NCBI GenBank assembly: GCA_963734685.1 | Contig: CAVTIC010000007.1 | Location: forward strand, 868,001 to 932,000 | Direction of reading: 5' to 3' | From: JAOUEA01 sp963734685 | GTDB lineage: Bacteria > Actinomycetota > UBA4738 > HRBIN12 | Length of the DNA: 64,000 nt | Part shown: positions 21,444 through 30,830 of the stretch, one piece after another | Layout of the letters: each line of letters starts with the position of its first letter | Numbering within the stretch: position 1 is the stretch's first letter | Program-made: the position numbers and the translations under genes | The notes under the pieces: model-generated | What the model saw: the letters and a program-made list of their open reading frames with translations, nothing else | What the model was told of the DNA's origin: nothing | Database searches by the model: none

Positions 21444-23861
21444 GCTCCAACGGCAAAGGATCGAACGTCTTGGTCGATCGGCCTTCGAGGCCCCGCGCCT
21501 CGGAGCGACTGACGCGCGCACCCGCCGTCTTCTGGGACCGCATCAAGCTGTTGATCTTCCTGGGCATCCTCTGGCTGACCGGGCTGGCGGTCGTCTGGAG
21601 CACGAGCGTCAAACCCCTCGATGGCCCCCTGATCGATGCGATTCGCATCGCGACGAACGACTACTGGTGGCTGCTGGCGCTGATGGGCATCGAGTTCTTG
21701 CGCCAGGTGCACTACTTCATCGAAGAACGCTCGAAGGGCTACTACCACTTCTGGCAGCAGACCGTGTTCGGTGGCACCGGCCGCAGGCTCGGCAAGATGA
21801 ACGACTACACGCGCTACCGCGCGGGACGAGCATTCAAGTTCCTGTTGTTCCTGCTGGTCTTCAGCACGTTGCTCGGGCGCATCTTCAACACGGACCCGGT
21901 CTGGCTCGGCATCGTCGAGGCGCCGGCCCGGCTCGTCGTGGCGTTGCCGTTCGTCATGCAACTGGCCTTCGGCTTCTTCTTCGTGATGTTCCAGTTCATC
22001 GGACTGTTCTGGTTCCTGTCGCGCGGCGGCATCGACACGATCATGCCCGACGAGATCGAGACCCGGTTCGACGACGTGAAGGGGCAGGACGCGGCTCTCG
22101 GCCAGCTCAAGGAGACGTTGGTCTTCCTCGACGACCCCGAGTCGATCGAGTCGCGGGGCGGCTACGTGCCGGGCGGCATCCTGCTCTGGGGCCCTCCCGG
22201 CACCGGCAAGACCCTCATGGCCCAGGCCGTCGCCGGCGAGACGGCCAAGCCGTTCGTGAACGTCGACGCCGGCGCGTTCATCAACATGTTCATGGGGGTC
22301 GGCATCCTCAAGGTGCGCTCCCTCTACCGTAAGCTCCGGAAGCTCTCGATGCGCTACGGCGGCGCGATCGTGTTCATCGACGAGGCGGACTCGCTGGGGA
22401 GCCGCGGTCAGCAGGCGGTCACCGGCTACACGCCGACGTCGCCGTGGACGCACGGGACCCGCGTGCAACGGCCTCGCGTACGTGTCCGCGCCGGGGCGCG
22501 ACGCCGCCTTCCACGTCGGATCCCCGCAGCCCGGCATGGGAGCTCCCTACAAGGAGCACGTGATCATGGGCGGCATGGCGGGCGGCGGCGGCATGGGCAC
22601 GCTGCAGGCCCTGCTTGCGGAGATGTCGGGTCTCACCAAGCCGAAGGGGCTCGTGAACAAGATCCGCAAGCTACTGGGCATGAAGCCCAAGCCCCCGCCC
22701 AAGTACCGCATCCTGCACATCTTCGCGACCAACATGCCGAACACGCTCGACCCGGCGATGCTTCGGCCCGGACGGGTCGACCGACAGTACAAGGTCGGGT
22801 ATCCCCAGAAGGATGGCCGCAAGGCCACGTTCGACTACTACCTACGGACGGTCCAGAACGACATCACGGAGGAACAGGTCGACAAGCTCGCCACGATCAC
22901 TCCGTACTTCTCCGGCGCCTCGATCAAGGACATCGTGAACGAAGGTCTGGTGATCGCGATCCGAGACGATCGCGACACCGTCACCTTCACCGATGTCGTG
23001 AAGGCGAAGCAGCTGAAGCAGCACGGTCTGCCCGATGACCACGAGTACATCGAGCGTGAGCGTCACTCCGTGGCCGTCCACGAGGCGTGCCATGCGATCG
23101 TCGCGTATCGGTTGCGCAAGCACGCCGTGATCGACATGGCCACGATCGAGCGACGCGGCGATGTCGGCGGCTTCGTCTCGTCGATCCCGCCCGAGGATCA
23201 GTTCGTACAGTGGCGCACCGAGCGGGAGATCGACGTGATGACTGCGCTCGCGTCACTCGCGGGGGAACGCATGTTCTTCGACGGCGATCACTCGATGGGC
23301 GTCGGCGGCGACATGAACGCCGCGACCGCGATGACGACGCAGGCGCTGGCGTTCTACGCGATGGGCGACACCTTGGCGTCGCGCTCGGTCACCCTCGCGG
23401 GCATGCGAGGCGCACAGGCGCTCGAAACCGGGGCCGACCGGGCGATGTTCGACTCGCAGTTCGGCCACAGCGTCGAGGAGAAGCTCGGCGACCTCTACGA
23501 GCGCACGTGGGACTTGCTGCAGGAGCATCGCGGGGAGGTGTTGGCCCTGGGCCACGCCCTCGAGACCGAGAAGACGATCACCGGGGACGACGTTGCCGCG
23601 ATCATCGAGGGCACCGTCGGGCCGACCGTCGACGGCAGGCCGTACCACGATCCGGCGTTCCGACAGATGCTCGAGCGTTACCACGAGGCAGTGCTGCGCG
23701 CCCACAAGGAGCACGCCGGCGTCGAGGCGCGCATCCCGGTGCCGGTGCCACCGCCGCCCGTCGACGTCTCGGTGGTCACCGGTGGGAACGGGCAGTCCCA
23801 GCAGCAGCAGCAGCAGCACCGACCGGGGCCCCAGTCGCCGCCGCGCCCCGACGGCGCGTAG
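21440..23861 (+). CDS. FtsH-like membrane AAA+ zinc metalloprotease, frameshifted
   Basis: An M41/FtsH-related protease of about 806 residues, split by a frameshift. The first frame (to about 22460) has three or four membrane segments, Walker A GPPGTGKT and Walker B IVFIDEADSLGSRG. The second frame (from about 22460) continues ACNGLAYVS, a Gly-rich GGMAGGGGMG stretch, FATNMPNTLDPAMLRPGR (sensor/arginine-finger region), the zinc motif HEACH and GGDMNAATAM with the third ligand Asp. Removing one C from CCC at 22458-22460 restores one frame. About 60 extra residues lie between Walker B and the sensor compared with FtsH. The tail has a (CAG)n-coded Gln run. GTG 21440 overlaps the lipoprotein stop; ATG 21425 is possible. 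Confidence 0.82.
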
Positions 23862-23883
23862 CCGATCGCCTGCGGCTCGACGG

Positions 23884-23889
23884 TAAGCT
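23884..23889 (+). promoter_or_regulatory. -10 box of cysS
   Basis: TAAGCT followed by six bases and ATG 23896; another leaderless layout. Confidence 0.45.
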
Positions 23890-23895
23890 CAGGCC

Positions 23896-25287
23896 ATGCG
23901 CCTGTACAACACCTTGTCGCGCCGGGTCGACGACGTTCATCCCGTCGCCGAAGGCCACGTCACGATGTACACGTGCGGGCCGACGGTGTACCGGCATGCG
24001 CACCTGGGCAACCTGCGCACCTTCATGCTCGGCGACCTGATCCGACGGGCGCTCGAGTTCGAGGGATATCGCGTCACGCAGATCATGAACATCACCGACG
24101 TCGGGCACATGACCGACGAGGCCTCGCCCGAAGCGGTCGACAAGATGCTGCTCGCGGTCGAGGACGAGGGCCTCTCCCCCCTCGAGATCGCTCAGAAGTA
24201 CGCGGATGCGGTCTTCGAGGAGGCCGAGGCGGTGGGTATCCGGCCGGCCGACCGGTATCCGAAGGCGACCGAACACATCCCGGAGATGATCGAGCTCACC
24301 CAGAGGCTGGTCGATCGGGGCCATGCCTACGTCGTTGATTCCGGGAGCGTGTACTTCGACGTCTCGTCGTTCCCCGGCTACGGCAAGCTGAGCGGGAACA
24401 CGCTCGAGAACCTGCGTGAGGGTCATCGCGACCTCGAGACCGATCCGGCCAAGCGCAGCCCTGCCGACTTCGCTCTGTGGAAGGCCGCCGGCCCGGGGCG
24501 ACTCATGAAATGGGACTCGCCCTGGGGACCGGGGTTCCCAGGCTGGCACATCGAGTGCTCCGCGATGTCGATGAAGTACCTGGGCGACCGGTTCGACATC
24601 CACACGGGCGGCAACGACCTGCGCTTCCCACATCACGAGGACGAGATCGCGCAGAGCGAGGGCGCCGTCGGCCACGAGGTGGTCTCGATCTGGGTGCACG
24701 GTGGACATCTGCGGCAGTCGGGACAGAAGATCTCCAAGTCCACCGGGAACACGATCCGCGTTCCGGATCTGATCGAGCACGGCGTGGACCCACTCGCGTT
24801 CAGGTGGCTCACGTTCCAGACGCGCTACCGATCCGAGATGGACTTCACATGGGACGCGATGGCGGTCGCCGACGCGAAGGTGAAGCAGTTGCGGCGACGC
24901 ATGGCCGAGTGGGCCGCCGGCGCGGAGCGGCTCGGCGACGTGGCGGTCGCGTACGACGCCCGGTTCCGCGAGGCCATCGGCGCCGACCTCGACATGCCGG
25001 CTGCGGTCGTGCTGGTGAACGAGGTGGTGGGCGCGACCGACCTGCCCGACGCGGAGAAGTACTCGCTGCTGGCGTCCTGGGATGCGGTGCTCGGACTCGA
25101 CCTGGAACGCGAGGCCACGAGCGGCTGGGCGCCGACCGACGAGATGCTCGCGTTGGTGGCCGAGCGCGATGCTGCGCGTGCCACCGAGGACTACGCGTCG
25201 AGCGATCGGCTCCGCGATCAGCTCGCCGGCATGGGGCTCGAGGTGATGGACACCCCCGACGGCACCAAGGTCAGGCCGAGGAACTAG
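23896..25287 (+). CDS. cysS: Cysteinyl-tRNA synthetase
   Basis: Class I aminoacyl-tRNA synthetase charging tRNA-Cys. The 463-residue protein shows the CysS zinc and HIGH region MYTCGPTVYRHAHLGNLRTF, the internal GWHIECSAMSMKYLG with HHEDE zinc ligands, the KMSKS variant KISKSTGN, and a C-terminal DALR-type helical region ending in the EVMDTPDGTKVR peptide common to CysS. The related mycothiol ligase MshC is shorter and lacks that end, so CysS is preferred. The stop codon is part of a hairpin shared with the convergent peptidase gene. Confidence 0.95.
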   Translation: MRLYNTLSRRVDDVHPVAEGHVTMYTCGPTVYRHAHLGNLRTFMLGDLIRRALEFEGYRVTQIMNITDVGHMTDEASPEAVDKMLLAVEDEGLSPLEIAQKYADAVFEEAEAVGIRPADRYPKATEHIPEMIELTQRLVDRGHAYVVDSGSVYFDVSSFPGYGKLSGNTLENLREGHRDLETDPAKRSPADFALWKAAGPGRLMKWDSPWGPGFPGWHIECSAMSMKYLGDRFDIHTGGNDLRFPHHEDEIAQSEGAVGHEVVSIWVHGGHLRQSGQKISKSTGNTIRVPDLIEHGVDPLAFRWLTFQTRYRSEMDFTWDAMAVADAKVKQLRRRMAEWAAGAERLGDVAVAYDARFREAIGADLDMPAAVVLVNEVVGATDLPDAEKYSLLASWDAVLGLDLEREATSGWAPTDEMLALVAERDAARATEDYASSDRLRDQLAGMGLEVMDTPDGTKVRPRN

Positions 25288-25303
25288 TCTGGGTTGGACT
25301 AGT
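25283..25303. terminator. Bidirectional hairpin between cysS and the M24 peptidase gene
   Basis: ACTAGTC (25283-25289) and GACTAGT (25297-25303) form a perfect seven-base stem with a seven-base loop. Each arm contains the TAG stop of one of the two convergent genes. Its placement suits a shared terminator, though there is no T-run. Confidence 0.5.
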
Positions 25304-26396
25304 CGACGGCCTGCAGCGCTCGTGTCGACCGGTTGAGACGTTCCACGCCGTCCTCGGTGACCGCCACGATGTCTTCGATGCGCACGCCGAACTCCCCCTC
25401 GAGGTAGACACCGGGCTCGACGGAGAACGTCGTCCCCGGCTCCAGCAGCCATTCGTTGCCTTCGACGATGTAGGGCGGCTCATGCACCTCCAGGCCGATG
25501 CCGTGGCCGGTTCGGTGGATGAACCGTGCGCCGAGTCCCGCGTCGTCGATGATCCGACGCGCGACGCGATCGATCTCCTGCGCCGCCACACCGGGGCGCA
25601 CCGCCTCGCAGGCTGCCGACTGCGCCTCGCGCACCACCTCGTACGCGCGCTCGAACCCCGGCGGAGGCTCCCCCACCACGACCGTTCGCGAGGTGTCGCT
25701 GAAGTAGCCCGCGAGCGCTCCGCCGAAGTCCAGCACCACGGCGTCCTTCGGCAGGATCGTCCGGCCCCCGGGCGCGTGGTGCGGCGAGGCGGCGTTCGGC
25801 CCGCTGGCCACGATCGTGAAGTCGGCGCTCGCATGCCCGTTGCGCACCAAGAGGTCGGCGAGATCGGCAGCGATCTCTTCTTCCCGACGACCGAGGAAGG
25901 TGGTCGTGCAGATCTGGCGGAAGGTCTCGTCGGCGCCTCGGGCGGCCCGTCGGAGCGCCGTGAGCTCTTCGTCGTCCTTCACTGCTCGCAGCCGCCCGAT
26001 CACCGGCGAGGCCGGGGCGAACGACAGCGCCGAGACGGCGCGCTGCAGGCCGATCACGTGGCTCGCCCACAGCCGGTCACCGACGGCGACGCGTCCCTCG
26101 GACGGCAACAGCCGCGCGGCCTCGACGTACGGATCGACGCCGTCCGTCCAGCCGACCAGTTGGATCGCGGAGCCTGACGGCGATGCTGCGGCGAGCGGAC
26201 GCTCCAGCTCGGGCACGAGCATCACCGGCTCGCGATCCGCGCGGAGCACGAGGAGCGTGGGGCGCTCGAACGGCATCGGGTCGTAGCCGGTGAGGTAGGC
26301 CAGATCCGGTGACGGAGCCACGACGAGGGCATCGAAGCCCTGTGCGGCGGCTTCCCGCGCCGCGCGGCGCATGCGTTCGGTGAGGCGGGCGTTCAC
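25299..26396 (-). CDS. Xaa-Pro aminopeptidase / M24 dipeptidase
   Basis: Cytoplasmic metallopeptidase releasing N-terminal residues before proline or cleaving Xaa-Pro dipeptides. The 365-residue protein has an N-terminal creatinase-like domain (about 1-125) and a pita-bread M24 domain with the five metal ligands: Asp in VLDFGGALAGYFSDTSRT (two Asp), His in RTGHGIGLEVHEPP, and Glu in FSVEPGVYL and FGVRIED. Mycobacteria carry a related M24 gene (pepE) near helY. The GTG start has GGGGAGGA just upstream, and the gene follows the lipid-kinase-like gene by 19 bases. Confidence 0.92.
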   Translation of the reverse strand: MNARLTERMRRAAREAAAQGFDALVVAPSPDLAYLTGYDPMPFERPTLLVLRADREPVMLVPELERPLAAASPSGSAIQLVGWTDGVDPYVEAARLLPSEGRVAVGDRLWASHVIGLQRAVSALSFAPASPVIGRLRAVKDDEELTALRRAARGADETFRQICTTTFLGRREEEIAADLADLLVRNGHASADFTIVASGPNAASPHHAPGGRTILPKDAVVLDFGGALAGYFSDTSRTVVVGEPPPGFERAYEVVREAQSAACEAVRPGVAAQEIDRVARRIIDDAGLGARFIHRTGHGIGLEVHEPPYIVEGNEWLLEPGTTFSVEPGVYLEGEFGVRIEDIVAVTEDGVERLNRSTRALQAVD

Positions 26397-26415
26397 GTGT
26401 CCTCCCCGTGGTCGG

Positions 26416-27348
26416 TCAGAGCTTCAGCAGGATCTGTCGTGGCACGACCTGGAAGGTCGCCGGCGTCGTTCCGAACGGCTTTCCGTCGGCGACCAGGGCC
26501 ATCGGACGATCAGCCTCGACCGTGAACCGGATCTTCGCGCGCAGCTCCTTGATGGCATCGTCAGGCACGTGCCCGCCGTGCCGCATGATGCGGGGCATCA
26601 TCGTGTACGCGTCGGATCGCTGCCCCGTGAACACTAGGGCGTCGAGCACTCCGTCGCCCGGGTACGAGCGGGGCGACAGCCGCATGCCTCCCGAGGCGAA
26701 CTGCCCGTTGCCGATCACCACGTGGAAACCGTCGCCTTCCCAGGCCTTCGTGTCGTAGGCGATACGCAGCGACCGGCGCCGAGTGCCGACGTATCCACGC
26801 CAGAAGCCGAGGAACCGCCGGCGACGGTCGCCCAGCCGCGCGGGCAGGCGTCGACGCGCGAGCTCGACGTTGGCCCCCAGGCCGATCTGCGCGAGGTTGT
26901 GCGCATACCGAGTGAGGCGCTGGCCGTCGGGTCCGGTGCACGTGATGCGCATCACGTCGAACGGATACGTGTTGTCCCCCAGCAGATGGTGGACGCCGCC
27001 GTCGACGTCGTCGGGCAACCCGAAGCTGCGGAGTAGGTCGTTGTCAGCATCGGCGGCTACGACCCCGAGCACCGGCCCGTCCACGATAGGGGCGCCGTCG
27101 CGGAACAGTCCGTTCACGACCTCTTGCACGGTCGCGTCGTCGCCGACGGCCACCACGTACCGGAAACCGTGGTCGAGCGCCGAGCTCGTGAGCCTGGCGC
27201 CCTCGCCGTCCGACCCCGCGATGCTCAGGCGATACTCGAGGCCGTTCGACTCCAGTGCTCGTTGGAGCGCGTGCAGCCGCTCCCCCACCCTCCCGTGCCC
27301 CGCGCGGGGGTCGGCGATCACGGCGAGGTGTCCGAAAGGACTGGCCAT
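26416..27348 (-). CDS. Diacylglycerol kinase-like protein with altered catalytic loop
   Basis: A 310-residue member of the DAGK/YegS lipid kinase superfamily: N-terminal IADPRAGHGRVGERL, central nucleotide-loop region and C-terminal beta-sandwich (IGNGQFASGGMRLSPRSYPGDGVLDALVF). The canonical GGDGT phosphate-binding motif is changed to VGDDATVQEVVNGL, so ATP binding or activity may be reduced or altered. A paralog with a normal motif is at 30827-31738. ATG 27348 was chosen at the family N-terminus; the frame stays open upstream only as a shadow of helY. It lies 16 bases downstream of helY. Confidence 0.85.
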   Translation of the reverse strand: MASPFGHLAVIADPRAGHGRVGERLHALQRALESNGLEYRLSIAGSDGEGARLTSSALDHGFRYVVAVGDDATVQEVVNGLFRDGAPIVDGPVLGVVAADADNDLLRSFGLPDDVDGGVHHLLGDNTYPFDVMRITCTGPDGQRLTRYAHNLAQIGLGANVELARRRLPARLGDRRRRFLGFWRGYVGTRRRSLRIAYDTKAWEGDGFHVVIGNGQFASGGMRLSPRSYPGDGVLDALVFTGQRSDAYTMMPRIMRHGGHVPDDAIKELRAKIRFTVEADRPMALVADGKPFGTTPATFQVVPRQILLKL

Positions 27349-27364
27349 CACGCCCGCATCGTAG

Positions 27365-30019
27365 CTAGACCCCCGTGTAGGCGACGACGCCGCGCAGCAC
27401 GGCCGAGCGTGCCCGACCGAACGACGAGGCGACCTCTGGGCGTGCCACGTCCTCCACCTGGCGCAGCAGGTCGAGCAGTTGTTTGCAGTTGCGCACGAAG
27501 TCGCCGGGAGCCATCTCCGTCTCCGCGAGCACTTCCTCGAGCGGACGTCCGCTCGCCCAATGGAAGATCGGAGCCGCGAACCCCGCTTCGAGCTCGCGGC
27601 ACAGCTGCACCTGATGTTCGTCCTCCGTGCGCCGCACCGTGCGCCACGTTCGCAGGAGGAGTTCGTAGCGCTCCTTCGTGGCCGCGGTGGGCATGTCACC
27701 CGACAACGGAACCCGTTCACGGCCCTCGTAGACGACGGACGACAGCAGCGCGGCCACCTCGGGCGGCTCCAACCCGTCGAACAGGCCCCGTGACAATGCC
27801 TCGGCCACCAGGATGTCGCCTTCCCCATAGATCCGGGAGAGGCTGCGGCCTTTCTCGGTGACGTCCCAGTCGACGACGTAGCCCAAGCTGCGCAGGACGG
27901 AGAGCACGCGATCGAACTGGCGCGCGAGCGTCTCGGTTCGCACACGTATCCGGCGCTCGATGCCCGAGAGCGACGAGATCCGTTCGTCGACGCGCCTCGC
28001 CCACCGTTCGTGCTTGCGTCGCTCGGGACAGCCGTGACAGGGGTGCCGGGCGGCGCGGTCCTCCAGCTCCGTCGCCTCCCGCTCGACCCTCGCGTCGGTC
28101 CGGTGTTTCGCGGGTTTCGGCGGTCGCACCTGGAGGGAGACCAGCTTGGCCGCCACATCGCGCCGGTACCGACTGCTCCGAGCGCTCCCGGACCGCGGCA
28201 GCGGGATCCGCGTGAGCACCGTCGGCGGCTCCCGGAAATCGCGAGCGGCGAGCCGGAAGTATCGCCGATCTTGCGTGAGCACGGTGGGTTTGCCCTCGCG
28301 TGAGCTGACGATCACGCCGATCCCGCCTCGTTTCCCGTTGGGCACCGAGATCACTTCGCCGGGCCGCAGTTTGCCCACTGCGGCTCGTACCGAGTCGATC
28401 CGCGCCTTCTCGTGACCCTTCCGGTCGTCCTCGCGGATGCGTCGGGCTTTCGAGATGAGCGACCAATACTCGTCGAAGTCGCCGAGGTCGCATCGCATGT
28501 TGGCTCGGTACCCGTCGATCGCTTCAGCGTCGCGTTGGCGTTCTCGCTCGAGACCGACGACCTTGCGGTCGGCCAGGAACTGCGCGAACGAACTGTTCAG
28601 GAGATGGTGCGCCTGATCCTCGGTGTAGTTCCGAGCCAGGTTGACCGCCATGTTGTACGAGGGCCTGAACGAGGAGACCAGGTCGTAGGTGCGTCGCTGG
28701 GCGAGGGTCGCGACGCGCTCGAAGTCGACCTGCCGTTGGTAGAGCACCACCGCGTGGCCCACCTCGTCGATACCTCGCCTGCCCGCCCGGCCCGTGAGCT
28801 GCGTGTACTCCCCCGGGGTCAGCAATTCGTGCCGTTCGCCCTGGAACTTCCACAGGTCCTCGATCACGACCGTCTTGGCGGGCATGTTGATGCCGAGCGA
28901 GAGCGTCTCGGTCGCGAACACGACCTTCACCAAGCCCGCCTCGAACAGCTCTTCGACCGTCTCCTTGAACACCGGCAGCATGCCGGCGTGATGAGATGCG
29001 ACGCCGGCCGCGAGTCCTTCCAGGAAGTCGTAGAACCCGAGGGTGACGAGATCGTCCTCGTCGATCCAGGCCGCGCGCGTCTCGGCGCGCTCCCGGATGT
29101 GGTCGGCCTCGGCGCGCGTCGTGAGGCGGATGCCCGCCTCCCGCATCCAGCGGACGCTGCGGTCGCAGCCAGCCCGGCTGAACACGAAGTAGATCGCGGG
29201 CAGCATGCCGTGCTCCTCGAGCACGTCGACGACCTCCTCGCGCCGAGGCACGTAGACGCGCCGGTGGCCCTCGCGCGGGCGCGAGATGCGTTGCTGCTGG
29301 GGGAAGCCGCTGCTGCGCCGGTAGTAGGTCTTCGTGCGCAGCTCGTTCTGGTCGAGCGAGATCACGTAGGGGTTCGGGATCGCGACCCCATCCTGCTCCA
29401 CGTGCATCGCGTGGAGCCGGTGCCCGATCAGGTAGTGGTGCTCCAAGGGCACCGGGCGCGTCTCCTCGATGATCACCCTGGTCTCCCCGCGGAGGGTGCC
29501 GATCCATTCGCCGAACTCCTCTGCGTTCGAGATCGTGGCCGAGAGGCACACGACGCTCACGCTGAGGGGGAGGTGGATCAGCACCTCCTCCCAGACGGCG
29601 CCCCGGTACGGGTCCTGCAGATAGTGCACCTCGTCCATCACGACGCTCTCGAGCCCGCTGAGGGTGTCGGAGCGTTCGTACAGCATGTTGCGCAGCACTT
29701 CGGTGGTCATCACGACGACCGGTGCCTCGGAGTTGATCGTGTTGTCGCCGGTGAGCAGGCCGACACGGTCGGCGCCGTGCTTGGCGACGAGATCGCCGAA
29801 CTTCTGGTTCGACAGCGCTTTCAGCGGCGTGGTGTAGAACGCTTTGCCGCCCAGATCGAGCGCTCGCTCGATCGCATACTCGGCGGCGACGGTCTTCCCG
29901 CTGCCGGTCGGGGCGGCGACCAACACCGACATGCCGGCGTCGACAGCCTCGGCGGCCTGTAGCTGGAACGGGTCCAGGGCGAACGGGAACTGAGCGGCGA
30001 ACGCCTGCGGGGTGACCAC
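27365..30019 (-). CDS. helY: Ski2-like DEAD/DEAH RNA helicase HelY
   Basis: An 884-residue superfamily 2 ATP-dependent helicase (mycobacterial HelY, Rv2092c). The N-terminal core has Walker A AAPTGSGKTVAAEYA, the DEVH box VVMDEVHYLQDP, SATISNAEEFG (motif III), and the motif VI region TGRAGRRGIDEVG at about residue 425. The long C-terminus (about 500-884) is the Ski2/DSHCT-type helical region, with a Cys pair in RHPCHGCPERRKHE. Function is probably in RNA turnover. GTG 30019 starts the family N-terminus. Its distance to tatC differs from mycobacteria by several inserted genes. Confidence 0.93.
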   Translation of the reverse strand: MVTPQAFAAQFPFALDPFQLQAAEAVDAGMSVLVAAPTGSGKTVAAEYAIERALDLGGKAFYTTPLKALSNQKFGDLVAKHGADRVGLLTGDNTINSEAPVVVMTTEVLRNMLYERSDTLSGLESVVMDEVHYLQDPYRGAVWEEVLIHLPLSVSVVCLSATISNAEEFGEWIGTLRGETRVIIEETRPVPLEHHYLIGHRLHAMHVEQDGVAIPNPYVISLDQNELRTKTYYRRSSGFPQQQRISRPREGHRRVYVPRREEVVDVLEEHGMLPAIYFVFSRAGCDRSVRWMREAGIRLTTRAEADHIRERAETRAAWIDEDDLVTLGFYDFLEGLAAGVASHHAGMLPVFKETVEELFEAGLVKVVFATETLSLGINMPAKTVVIEDLWKFQGERHELLTPGEYTQLTGRAGRRGIDEVGHAVVLYQRQVDFERVATLAQRRTYDLVSSFRPSYNMAVNLARNYTEDQAHHLLNSSFAQFLADRKVVGLERERQRDAEAIDGYRANMRCDLGDFDEYWSLISKARRIREDDRKGHEKARIDSVRAAVGKLRPGEVISVPNGKRGGIGVIVSSREGKPTVLTQDRRYFRLAARDFREPPTVLTRIPLPRSGSARSSRYRRDVAAKLVSLQVRPPKPAKHRTDARVEREATELEDRAARHPCHGCPERRKHERWARRVDERISSLSGIERRIRVRTETLARQFDRVLSVLRSLGYVVDWDVTEKGRSLSRIYGEGDILVAEALSRGLFDGLEPPEVAALLSSVVYEGRERVPLSGDMPTAATKERYELLLRTWRTVRRTEDEHQVQLCRELEAGFAAPIFHWASGRPLEEVLAETEMAPGDFVRNCKQLLDLLRQVEDVARPEVASSFGRARSAVLRGVVAYTGV

Positions 30020-30083
30020 GTCAGCCAGTGTACGGGTGGCTCGCGCCGCTCTTGCCCCCGCGTCGGACCGGCGTCAGCCGTGA

Positions 30084-30830
30084 TCAAGCGAGGCGGAATC
30101 CCGCCAGGAAGCCCTCGAGTGCCTCGCCGAACAGGGCGGGTGCCTCCAGGTTCGAGAGGTGACCCGCACCGTTGATCGTGACCGCCTGCGCTCCCCTGAT
30201 GTGCGGCACCATCTCCAAGGTCACGGCGGCCGGGATCAGGGTGTCCTCGGTCGAGGTGAGCACGAGCACCGGGACATCGAGCGTGCCGAGGTCGGGGGTG
30301 GAATCTGGCCGCTCGGCCATGCCTTCGGCCGCGGCCGCGATCGATGCGGCTGGCTGATCGGCGATCGAGTCGCGCACGAACGCTCGCACTTCATCGGAGG
30401 CGCCCGGCCCCAGCAGCGGCGGTGGTTCCGCGACGAGGAAGCCGTTCCCCTCGTCGCGGAGACGAGCCGCGAGGCGCCGCCGTCCGTCGGCAGCCTCCTC
30501 GGTGTCGGCACCTGAGCGGGTGTTGGCCAGCACGATTCCCGCGATGCGCTGCCTCGCCATCCGCCAGAGCTCGAACGCGACGTAGCCTCCCATCGAGAGA
30601 CCGCAGACGACTGCCCGCTCCATACCGGCTGCGTCGAGCGCCTGCACGCAGCGCCCGGCGGCGGCGCCCATCGTCATCACGTCGCCCACCCCCGCGGCGC
30701 CGCCGAACCCCGGGAGCGATGGGGCGATCGCCGGCCAGCGCCCGCCGAGCCCGTCGATCTGCCCATCCCACATGCGTCCGTCGAGCGGGAACGCATGGAT
30801 GAAGATCACACCATCGGCTGCTTCGCTCAT
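30084..30830 (-). CDS. Alpha/beta hydrolase
   Basis: A 248-residue cytoplasmic alpha/beta-fold hydrolase. The catalytic triad is visible: Ser in the nucleophile elbow CGLSMGGYV, Asp in TSTEDTLIP, and His in GAGHLSNLEAP. The oxyanion segment is IHAFPLDGRMWDGQ. The closest recognisable style is the 3-oxoadipate enol-lactonase/esterase group, but no pathway partners are adjacent, so the substrate is unknown. The start overlaps the stop of the upstream lipid-kinase gene (ATGA at 30827-30830). Confidence 0.9.
   Translation of the reverse strand: MSEAADGVIFIHAFPLDGRMWDGQIDGLGGRWPAIAPSLPGFGGAAGVGDVMTMGAAAGRCVQALDAAGMERAVVCGLSMGGYVAFELWRMARQRIAGIVLANTRSGADTEEAADGRRRLAARLRDEGNGFLVAEPPPLLGPGASDEVRAFVRDSIADQPAASIAAAAEGMAERPDSTPDLGTLDVPVLVLTSTEDTLIPAAVTLEMVPHIRGAQAVTINGAGHLSNLEAPALFGEALEGFLAGFRLA

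Noticed and set aside
23793..23818. CAG-rich run suggesting a microsatellite
   Set aside because: Short, in frame and codes for a Gln tail of the protease; not evidence for a regulatory repeat.
28412..29962. A 516-codon open frame on the plus strand opposite helY
   Set aside because: High-GC antisense shadow of a clear helicase gene with all motifs.
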